DNA of 64,000 bases, from positions 110,165 to 174,164 of the forward strand of contig JASBNA010000083.1 in NCBI GenBank assembly GCA_038087015.1. The letters run 5' to 3'. The position numbers and the translations under genes were made by a program. Of the stretch, positions 49,334-57,677 are shown piece after piece. The stretch's first letter is position 1. The number at the start of each line of letters is the position of its first letter. Origin of the DNA: Cerrena zonata (Eukaryota; Basidiomycota; Agaricomycetes; Polyporales; Cerrenaceae). The notes beneath the pieces are model-generated. The model saw nothing but the letters and a program-made list of their open reading frames with translations. It was not told where the DNA came from and made no database searches.

Positions 49334-50360
49334 GAGAAATGAGGAGATGAGTTGAGGGTTTGGGAGGAGTAAAATCTAGGGATAAGTTGAGAACGGTGCA
49401 ACAACACGAAAAGTGGAGTGGGATGTACCCTGACTACCAAAGCGGCGGTCTTGTCGCACACCTTTCAGTCCTAAAAGGCCGTTGTCAACGCGCGAGGAGA
49501 GGGGCCGAATGCCCAATGTGAACGGACGAGATGCGGCAGCTGCTCCGGACCGAAAGTCCGATGTGAGTGACTTAGGAGCGGTGTCTGGAGGTGGGAGGGA
49601 GATGGTGAAGATGGTGATTCTGATGAGGTAGGGGAGGTGGAGATACGTCTTCTGAGACGTTGGGGTGAGGTAGGCAGAGAGGTAGGAGGAGATGGGGCAT
49701 CTGGAGAGAGGGGAATAGGTACGTGCGAGATGGGGAGTCTGGTGGGAGAGGAGGTACGTACGAGATAGGGAGTCTGGTGGGAGAGGAGGTACGTGCGAGA
49801 TGGGGAGTCTGGGGGGAGAATGGATGGGTCGGATGGGATTTCTGGGTACGTTTAGGAAGGGGGAGATATGGCATCTGGAGAAGTCACTGGGTGTTATTGG
49901 GGTGGGGGGAGGGGGTGGGGAATGAAACATACTAGGCTATATTCATGCTGGACGTACTGAGTGGGGTAGTTGTGTGGGGTAGGCAAATCAATGTATTTGG
50001 ATATGTCTTGCTGAAAGTCCTTTAAACATGGAATATACCATTTTCGAGTGAAAATCGCGACTTTGTCACCGGGGAGGTCGGGGAAGGGATATACTACCTT
50101 GTGCTATAGGTCGTAAAATGAGGCGAAATCTGTCATCCTGTGCTCTGACAAGATACTCATAAGTGGGGAAGGTAGTAGGTGCCACTACCGGGGCCAGGGA
50201 GATCGAGTGTTGACATGTCAAATAGGTGCTCATCGCGACCTTGCCAATATACACACGGATCACCTGGGGGACAACTTAGTGACTTATACATGGACATAAA
50301 CCGAAGTTACAACAGACTGTATCATATATTATTGCATATAGATACTAACTTCCATGCAAC
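49334..50360. other. Plavaka 5' flank, low-complexity purine-rich sequence
   Basis: Plus strand is strongly G/A-rich from 49540 to 49920 and includes a 35-bp tandem repeat. Open frames here (for example 49376-49930 minus, Pro/Ser-rich) are products of the base bias and not genes. Confidence 0.5.
49719..49823. repeat. 35-bp tandem repeat, 3 copies
   Basis: Three head-to-tail 35-bp units start at 49719, 49754 and 49789. Each begins gtacgt and continues gcgaga or acgaga, then a G-rich body ending gagaggag (last copy gagaatgg). Differences between copies are single bases, so the array is fairly young. Confidence 0.85.
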
Positions 50361-50542
50361 TTTGTGCACACCCTCGCGAGTTTGTGCACACTCGCGAGTT
50401 TCAGCACACTCGCGAGTTTGTGCACACTCACGACTTTCAGCACACTCGCGGGTTTGTGCACACTCACGACTTTCAGCACACTCGCGAGTTTGTGCACACT
50501 CACGACTTTCAGCACACTCGCGAGTTTGTGCATACTTGCGAT
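50361..50542. repeat. 18/36-bp minisatellite rich in palindromes, 10 subunits
   Basis: Ten subunits of 18 bp (the first is 20 bp) in tandem. Two alternating types, tttgtgcacactcacgac and tttcagcacactcgcgag, make a 36-bp higher-order unit in the right two thirds. Each unit contains ctcgcgag or gtgcac palindromes. Because 18 is divisible by three, several frames are open through the array and look like genes with six-residue repeats; none is supported. Confidence 0.92.
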
Positions 50543-50551
50543 ATTGCTCAT

Positions 50552-51158
50552 ATTTGAAACATCAATTGTTGAGGGATACTAACATCAGGAGACATGCGGT
50601 AAGGGGCATAGTATGACGTATAGTGAGAGATGAAAGAAATGCAGAAGTTATCTGAATAGAATCCGTGTATCGTAAGTAGGAACACAAAAATGGATGAATT
50701 TCATGAGCTAATGAGTATATCGACGACTATCTATCGTCCGGAGAACATATCTAACATTGTTCAGAAGTCTCAGTCTAATTAGGTACAATCACAGCACTAC
50801 CACTTTCCAACGCAGAGAATACATCATGTTCTTGAAATTGATGTTGATAATCGAAACCAGATGGTGGATCGATGTCCATAACCATAGACACAAGCATAGA
50901 CGTCATCGCCACCGAGAATAGTCCATTCGACAAAGTCGTAATCGTGCCGGTCTCAGTATTGCAACTTCGGTGTTGGAGCTTGTATTGGTATTCACATATT
51001 TTCAGTCGCAACACAGAACCGTATCCCATATCACAATCGTTATCCATGTTACAATATATGGTCAGTCCTAATGCTTACACAGGTATAAACAAACCATTCC
51101 TCCCATAATCCGCGTGCTAGAATACATGCCGAGTTTCCGTTATTGTAGCTATCAACAT
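50552..51158. other. Intergenic, possibly 3' part of the small hypothetical gene
   Basis: The minus-strand frame 50775-51047 (MDNDCDMGYGSVLRL to ESGSAVIVPN) is protein-like and could be a further exon or a separate short gene, but I cannot link it in phase. Otherwise nothing. Confidence 0.3.
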
Positions 51159-51771
51159 TCACTCCAGACCCCCCCAATTCTTCTCGACTTCGTCCATGGT
51201 ACGCAGAAGTGCTCTGGCCTGAACAGCCCACTTGAGTAGCTCCAGAGCAGATTGAGTTCTTTCGCGATGAACTTTACTGTCATCGCTGGAAGCCACGAGT
51301 GGCGTGTCTGCTATAGAGAGGGTGGAGAGGGGAATCGCTTCACCAGCAGCACGGTGAACAAATGGTATCCCGAACTCAGTGGTGCTGTCATTACCCAGTG
51401 TATCGGGATTGTCGCGATAGTCATCATCTTGTTCTTGATCGACTTGCTCTCCGCGACCGGGGGATACTTCCTGTCCTACACGAGGACGAGGCACAAATGC
51501 CATACCAAATTCAACAATCTGCTGTCCAGATGTGTTGTTGGATGTCCGTGCAGCCTGTGTCTGTTATCGCATCGCTGCTACAGACCTCACAGTACTACAT
51601 ACCTTCTTCGGGCGATCAGAACTTGGTCTGGGGGAACGGCTTGTTGTGGAAGTTGTGCTTGAGGCGGTAACATCGCTCTGTACACAACCAATTGTTAGTT
51701 GAATGTTGTCTACACCTCATGTGAATGGTCTCCACCATGTTAGTCTTTTGGGGTTTTGGTTTAGGTGCCAT
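51159..51771 (-). CDS. Small hypothetical protein (about 168 aa)
   Basis: Three exons fit in phase: 51771-51736 (MAPKPKPQKTNM), 51677-51603 and 51554-51159, the first intron with a CTAAC branch. The protein has a Ser/Thr/Pro/Lys-rich disordered N terminus, then GQQIVEFGMAFVPRPRVGQE, an acidic stretch (DQEQDDDYRDNPD) and a C-terminal helix ALELLKWAVQARALLRTMDE, ending VEKNWGGLE. No known domain. A run of seven G just before the stop, and an open continuation in another frame (SGVNVDSYNNGNSA to EEWFVYTC), leave the true 3' end in doubt. It sits between two transposons and may belong to transposon-associated sequence. Confidence 0.45.
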
Positions 51772-52149
51772 TGTGGCCAAAGTGAACACTAGTTGCGAAC
51801 CCAGGGCATGCTCGCCCACAAATCAGATAAGTCGTGACCTAAAACTGATATCGTGACATCGCAGCGTGACACTAGCAGTGATGATGTCGCGATCATATAT
51901 GCAATGTATCTACAGCTACTTTCCTCTGCCATTCAACTCCTATGACAATGTTACGGTCTGATCGAGTCCATGACGGATATACCTGGTCAGCTCAGGGTGC
52001 CACAGTGAGAGGATTGGTGCCGCACCAGTCGGAACGCTTACTTTGGGCTTTCGCGACATTCTTGCGGGAGGCTATATTCTCGATGCCACGGCAAATCAAC
52101 GAGGATGAATACGGAAAATGGTTGGATGGGATATATAGCATCTATGTAA
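51772..52149. other. Flank of the Ty3 element with a frame running into the LTR
   Basis: A plus-strand frame starts at ATG 51942 (MTMLRSDRVHDGYTWSAQG, later LLWAFATFLREAIFSMPRQ) and runs up to the LTR border at 52150, ending a few codons inside it. It could be the first exon of a gene split by the insertion, or chance. Confidence 0.3.
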
Positions 52150-52700
52150 TGACGATCGTTTGATAGATCTCAATGAAAAACAAACAAAACAAACAAACAA
52201 AACTAAACTAATCTCAAAGAGACTATCTCACTTCTACGCTTCCTGGACCAGACGCAAGGTCAGAGGTTGAGCGCAGCGTTCGTTTGTGGTTATGTATGAC
52301 TTAATGTTCTTCTCACACGCTTAGGCTTACCCGTTTGGTAAACGTAAGACTTAGTTAAGAGTTGGGAGTAAAGTTAAAGATATATTGGGTTTTTTAGAGT
52401 GTAAGTGAGTGCTACAAGTATCAGACCTGCAGACTTAGTGACAGTAGACAGTAACACTTAAAACAGTAACAATGACAACAGTACTTCAGTAAGAGGACGT
52501 TTTCCTCTGAGGACGGGTTCCTCCTTTGCTGTAATGTGGAAGGGATCTATTTATACAAAGTTTGGTGGGGGATTTCAAAGCAAAGAAAGGCATTGTTCTG
52601 TTCAAACAATGAGAAATGAAGCTACGATAATGGAAGAAAGTGCATTGTGGGTCTTTACATTGTCTGTGCTAAAAAGGAAATAAAACAATGGGGTTTGATC
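52150..52700 (-). repeat. 3' LTR of the Ty3 element (inner edge approximate)
   Basis: Begins TGACG at 52150, matching the start of the right-hand LTR at 63930. It includes a TATA box in sense orientation at 52555-52548, so U3 must extend beyond it. The inner edge is uncertain: a purine-rich sense tract (gagaagacagtgaaagaga, about 52728-52696) is a candidate polypurine tract, but edges up to about 52990 cannot be excluded. Confidence 0.7.
52548..52555 (-). promoter_or_regulatory. LTR TATA box (TATAAATA)
   Basis: Sense sequence tttgtataaatagatccc inside the 3' LTR. The equivalent copy in the 5' LTR, outside the window, would drive element transcription. Confidence 0.6.
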
Positions 52701-53002
52701 TCTTTCACTGTCTTCTCAGACTTATTTGTTATCTGCATTTGGGGAACAAAGAAAACCACGTGTTTTAAACTAATTCTAGGTTAAACGACAACATAATGAC
52801 TACTCAGCAATCATAACGGCACAAGTCAAAAAGAAGGAAAGCAAAAACAAACGAGAGTGAAAGCAGTCTGAAAGAAACAGATTTTAAGCAAAGTAAAAAG
52901 AGTCCAAGTGGGATCAGCGAAACACTACTAAAGGGGCAACGATAAACAGTATTTGAGACAACCTAACAACATTATAGCGAGAAAAGAAAAAATAAGGAGA
53001 AT

Positions 53003-53910
53003 TTAAACAAGACCATTGATACCCTTAACCTCGTCACTGTCGATGGACTCGACAGGAGTTTCCACCTCATTCTCCTCGTTCCTAAAGACGTCTAGCTCGA
53101 TAGCGACTTTCTCGATGGTGACTGTCACCTCCGCCATCCTGGCAGGCGAAAATGGTCGAGTCGATTGAGACCCAAAGCTCAAACGAAGGGTTGAGAGGTC
53201 AGGCTCTCGACTGTCATAGACAGGGTCTTGCTGTGGCGGTACATAAGGAGTAGGAGGGTCTTCGAGACACCTCTGGTATTGTCGTATTAAATTAGACCTA
53301 AAGAAAGAGATTAGAACTTTCATTCAACACCATGACGTGTGGGTCATCCGATCCATTCTTAGCATCATCGTCCCCGATGCTGAAAAATAAGGACTTACTT
53401 GTAACGTCTGTCAACAATCAACTTCTCCAACCATTTAGGAATAACGATGTTTAAACCGCACATCCTATGAGGTCCAAGGAACTTAGTGTCATGGGCGAAT
53501 TTGTAGTGAACGATCAGGTCCTTTGGAACGAAGACTGGGTGTGAATCGTAAAAAACATTGGTGGGTCGGCCAAGCCAACCAGTGACTTGAACAGTGAGAT
53601 TGGAGTGAATAGTAGTAACACCGACACAGAAGAATAACCCGAGATCTTCTTCCAGGAGGTAGTACCATTTACCGGATGTAAACTCGATCGTTAACCCAGC
53701 GAATATGTCCAAGTTTACGAAAGTGGGAGTAGTGTATGCATTGTCGTGCCATTCGATTCTTTCAGGATGAAGAGAGGTGTCCTTGATGTCTTGACTGGTA
53801 GGCTTTGGACGATCGGTTCTGTTCATTGGGAGAAGTGATGGGCGAGCAGAGCAGGGAGTAACAGGGACAGAGGAGGGGATGTTGAGCCTGGCGAGGAAGG
53901 ATTCCATCAT
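53003..53910 (-). CDS. Ty3 element ORF3, unknown function, spliced
   Basis: Third ORF located after pol, in the place where some gypsy elements carry env. Two exons, 53910-53399 and 53297-53003, with a 101-nt GTAAGT...TTTAG intron, give 268 aa. It starts MMESFLARLNIPSSVPVTP and includes IDVFAG-like LDIFAGLTIEFTSGKWYYLL, EEDLGLFFCVGVTTIH, VFVPKDLIVHYKFAHDTKF and MCGLNIVIPKWLEKLIVDRR. No signal peptide or membrane anchor is evident, so it is not a typical envelope protein. The central beta-rich part looks globular. It lies 115 bases beyond the pol stop on the same strand. Function unknown. Confidence 0.7.
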
Positions 53911-54025
53911 AGTGATGAGCAGTAGGTGTGACGGAGCAGGGTAGGTTTTGAGAACAAGAGAGGTTTCAAAACGAGGTCAGTTTAGAAGTAGTGGAGAAAG
54001 GATGAGTTGGCACGGCTTGGTCCCT

Positions 54026-57000
54026 CTACGGTTTCCAGTCTGGGTCCTCCGCTTCGCTACCCGAATCCTTCATTGAATCGCCAGATTCAGAATTCGATCG
54101 ATCTGACTCTGGATCTGATGAATCTTCATAGAATAGATCTTGAGGCACACGCGGTTGATATGGAAGAAGCCGAAAGGCCGCGACTCCTTTCTTTAAGAAG
54201 GTTCCATCAAGTTCTTGCAGTACGTATGATCCGCCAGTTGTGCGCCTATGGATTCTGAAGGGTCCAAAATAACGGGGGGCTGATTTACTTGGCAGATCTG
54301 TATCACGTTCTTTGGAATTTCTTACTAAGACCAAATCACCTTTCTTTAGAGGCTTCTTTCTAAGTCGATGAGCAAAGCGCTTCTCAAACCGATCTTTTGA
54401 GACTAGTCTTGACCGCCTTATTGCCGCTGCGGCCCGTTCTAAATCATTTTCGCGCTTATCAAGCTGACGCATCCTAAGTGCTAGGAGATCGGATGTCTTC
54501 ATCCGATAACGATATCCTGTGACCATAAACGTGGCTTCAGTGAGGTCGAATGGGAGAACTGGTTCCACTCCATGAAGTAGATAAAAGGGACTGAATCCAG
54601 TGACACGACGTGTTGTAATTCTGTCTGCAAAGAATGCTAGATGGACTCGTTTTGGCCACTCTTCAATATTTCCCTTGCAGTCCTTCATTATGCTTTCTCG
54701 TATGGCAAAATGCCCCTGTTCAACAACTCCATTGGCATGCTTATTGTAAGGTGATATCTTGATCTGGGGAATCCCATATCTTTTCAGAAGACGTCGGAAG
54801 GCTTTGGCTACTTCTGATCCATTATCGGTCACTACCTCTGCTATGTGACCATATCGGCAGATTATTTGTTCCCAAAAGAATTTTGATAAGTGCTTAGTAC
54901 TTATTTTTCGCAGGGCTCTACCTTCCGCAGCATGACTGAGATCGTCACGAGCTGCCACAATATATCCATATCCGCGTACTTTAGTCATGTGCATCACGTC
55001 TACGTATATTTTGGAGAACAAGGTAGCGGGGATCTGGATGGTAGGTGAAATTTCAACTCGCTTAGTGCTCCAAAGCTGACATTGATGGCAGGTTGCCACA
55101 TGATGCTTTACATCTTGATACATTTGGGGCCAGAAGAATCGATCACGCAGATGATAATAGACTCCGTAGACTCCCCGGTGACCGAGTTTCTCATGTGCAT
55201 GCTTCATGATCGATAGACGCTTATTCATATCAAATATAACTAAAAGAGGAGTGCGGTCTGATCGTCTCTTGAACAATAAAGTCCCACGCATGAAGAAGTG
55301 CGCCGCTCGCTTGAGAAACCGTAGCTTGGCCTTAACGTCAGTTCCAAACTCTGGGATCTGTAGTGTGAGAAGGTATCTCCTTATGTCCCGCAGATTACGT
55401 TCTTGTTTTGACTCAGCTGACAGATAGGATGGAAGTGTCTTGTAAGCTTGCTTATCACAGATACTCACTAGGTAAGATCGTACGTCAAGTAATTCTTCAG
55501 TGATAGCTTCATCCTTTTCCCATTCGTCAACTTCTTCCCAGTCTTCTTTGGTCGGCTCTTTACGCGATAAGGCATCTGGTCCTCTATGCTTGTCAGCAGG
55601 CACATGTTTAAGTTCGAAGTCGAAAAGCAGGATCCCTTGAATCCATCGGTTGATTGAAGCGTTTGGTTGTAAATCAGGATTATTGAGCATTTCCTTGATA
55701 TATTTTGCATCAACTTCAAGGACGAGCTTCTTGATATTGAAAAGGAATAAGCGCCAGTGTCTTAGGGCTCGATAGACTCCGTATAGCTCCAACTTTGGCT
55801 GACTATATCTTGCTTCGCGTTCATTAAATGGCAATGATCCATAGCGAGCTGGTATTCTTTTACCTGCTTCATCGAGCTGAGAAAGAATGAATCCTACAGC
55901 AATAATACTTGAGTCAACTGACATGAACACTGGACGATCAACCGTATAGTCGATAGGTTTAAGCGCTGGGGCTGACGTAACCAACTCTTTTAGTCTATCA
56001 AATGCTTCTTGACGCTCAGGGGTCCATACGAATTCCACATTTTTCCGAACTAGCTCCGTCAGAGGTCGTGTGATCTTAGAATAGTCCTTAATCCAAATTC
56101 GCACAGTGCCACATAGACCTAGAAAACCTCGAACATCCTTGACAGTTTTGAGTGTAGGCCAAGCAAGTATCTTGTCAATTTTAGTCTCTTCAGGAATTCT
56201 ACCTTCAGGCGTACATTTCTGACCTAATATAATGACTTCCCGTCTACAGAGCTGTATTTTCTTAGCTGAGAAAGTAGCACCGCATTCGGCAATTCTATGT
56301 AGAATCCTATGTAGATCAACAGCATGTTCCCATATAAAACGGCGAATTCCAGGATTTTCTTCTAAGACTTCTGGCGATCCATTCTTATCGAGATACTGGG
56401 TAGTAGGTCCTTTAACCGGCATATCATCGATAAAGATATTAGCTTTGTGAGGAATCTCATCAGAAAGAACAAAAGACATGCATCTTTGGAATTCCGCGGG
56501 AGAATTTGTGAAGCCTTGAGGAATGACAGTGAGACGTAATGTGCCCAATGGAGTAAGGAATGATGTCATATCTCTACTTGATGGGTGGATAACACGTGCG
56601 TCAAATCCTGAAAATAAATCAAAAACAGAGTAACATTGACATCCTGCATAAGGTTCTACAAAGTCGTCCATAATAGGGGGGCTACCAGCATCACGAACAG
56701 TCACTCGATTTAATGGTTGAAGGTCATGGACCAAACGTAAGTTACCGTTTTTCTTGAGAACACAGAAATATTTTGACCTATAGGCTGATTGACTTGGTTC
56801 ATACAAACCACTTGCTATCTTGGCTCGAATGATCTCTATGACTCTATCCTTGATGCCAGGAGGAATAGGGATATTTTTCTCCATCCAGGGGATATGTGGA
56901 ACAACAGGAATAATGTAGTCTGAGAAGTAGTCTCGTCGTAGAGTACCGCGATCTTCTTCTGTAAAGGCCAAGACTTTCTCATTGATCCTAAGAATATTCA

Positions 57001-57253
57001 GAAAAAGTTTCTCTTCTTCAGGCCAAAGAAATTCTTCAGGGTTGATATCCAATTCCAGTATACGTTTTTCAGTAAGTTTTTCTGTAGGTACGAACACAGG
57101 AGGGTTCGGCGAAAGAGGAGTCAAAGTCAGTAAAGGATCTGAAGGAATCGTATAAGTTCCTTTTGCATCGTCTGGGTATATTCCAGGTACCGGCTTGATC
57201 TTACGGTCGACTCGCTTGTAAGCTGTATTAGAAGATGGAGGTGAGCAGTCCAT
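54026..57253 (-). CDS. Ty3/gypsy pol: reverse transcriptase, RNase H, integrase
   Basis: Polyprotein of about 1075 aa from the ATG at 57253 (MDCSPPSSNTAYKRVDRK). RT: PIPPGIKDRVIEIIRAKI, KKNGNLRLVHDLQPLN, SVFDLFSGFDARVIH, LTVIPQGFTNSPAEFQR and the catalytic FIDDM near residue 275 (FIDD instead of the usual YxDD). RNase H: MSVDSSIIAVGFILSQ, SQPKLELYGVYRALRHW, DALSR. Integrase: zinc finger H-x4-H and CHQC (HEKLGHRG to TCHQCQ), then DDE residues in KIYVDVMHM, EVVTDNGSE and GVVEQGHFAIRES. The end is acidic (SDPESDRSNSESGD). The frame stays open upstream to 58423, overlapping the end of ORF1 in another phase, so expression could be by re-initiation, splicing or frameshifting. No stop or damage seen. 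Confidence 0.92.
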   Translation of the reverse strand: MDCSPPSSNTAYKRVDRKIKPVPGIYPDDAKGTYTIPSDPLLTLTPLSPNPPVFVPTEKLTEKRILELDINPEEFLWPEEEKLFLNILRINEKVLAFTEEDRGTLRRDYFSDYIIPVVPHIPWMEKNIPIPPGIKDRVIEIIRAKIASGLYEPSQSAYRSKYFCVLKKNGNLRLVHDLQPLNRVTVRDAGSPPIMDDFVEPYAGCQCYSVFDLFSGFDARVIHPSSRDMTSFLTPLGTLRLTVIPQGFTNSPAEFQRCMSFVLSDEIPHKANIFIDDMPVKGPTTQYLDKNGSPEVLEENPGIRRFIWEHAVDLHRILHRIAECGATFSAKKIQLCRREVIILGQKCTPEGRIPEETKIDKILAWPTLKTVKDVRGFLGLCGTVRIWIKDYSKITRPLTELVRKNVEFVWTPERQEAFDRLKELVTSAPALKPIDYTVDRPVFMSVDSSIIAVGFILSQLDEAGKRIPARYGSLPFNEREARYSQPKLELYGVYRALRHWRLFLFNIKKLVLEVDAKYIKEMLNNPDLQPNASINRWIQGILLFDFELKHVPADKHRGPDALSRKEPTKEDWEEVDEWEKDEAITEELLDVRSYLVSICDKQAYKTLPSYLSAESKQERNLRDIRRYLLTLQIPEFGTDVKAKLRFLKRAAHFFMRGTLLFKRRSDRTPLLVIFDMNKRLSIMKHAHEKLGHRGVYGVYYHLRDRFFWPQMYQDVKHHVATCHQCQLWSTKRVEISPTIQIPATLFSKIYVDVMHMTKVRGYGYIVAARDDLSHAAEGRALRKISTKHLSKFFWEQIICRYGHIAEVVTDNGSEVAKAFRRLLKRYGIPQIKISPYNKHANGVVEQGHFAIRESIMKDCKGNIEEWPKRVHLAFFADRITTRRVTGFSPFYLLHGVEPVLPFDLTEATFMVTGYRYRMKTSDLLALRMRQLDKRENDLERAAAAIRRSRLVSKDRFEKRFAHRLRKKPLKKGDLVLVRNSKERDTDLPSKSAPRYFGPFRIHRRTTGGSYVLQELDGTFLKKGVAAFRLLPYQPRVPQDLFYEDSSDPESDRSNSESGDSMKDSGSEAEDPDWKP

Positions 57254-57677
57254 ATCAGCAGAAACATCGTAATCTTCGACGTAAAAATGAAAACAACTAA
57301 GTTGGATAGTCTCTGGCCCTTCAAAATTTTTCTTACTAAGTCTGAAAATTTTACCTAAGTTATTTACTTTCGAAAACGTCACACAAATCACACCGCAAAA
57401 CATATAAAACACCAGAATAATTTTTATTAAACTAAGAAAAGAAAAGATCATGACTAAAGGTATCAACCGAGTAGTAGGGTATAAGTACATAGGTACATGG
57501 GTAAGAGTACTTGACATGGGTATAAGGTCATGAGGGCGGAAGCAATCAACATGCAAACCAAAGAAATGGGTCAAGAAAAGTCCGTAGTGACACAGAAACA
57601 TGTACATAAAGCTAACCTGAGACGTAGGGAAAAAGAGTAAGAAAAAATAAAATAGAAATATAGACGAAACAAACGTA
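57254..57677 (-). other. Linker between Gag-PR stop and pol start
   Basis: 425 bases, T-rich in sense. A GTACGT donor overlaps the ORF1 stop and a tttcag acceptor lies near 57345, so an intron is possible; joining the two directly creates a TAA, so the fusion is not simple. Confidence 0.4.

Noticed and set aside
49376..49935. Pro/Ser-rich open frame of 184 codons on the minus strand
   Set aside because: The region is purine-rich and repetitive; the frame has no stop because of base bias, and no domain is seen.
50361..50542. CRISPR-like array
   Set aside because: Direct tandem units without unique spacers in a eukaryotic genome; a minisatellite.
50345..50616. Several long open frames with hexapeptide repeats on both strands
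   Set aside because: They arise from the 18-bp tandem repeat, whose length is divisible by three, so several frames stay open by chance.
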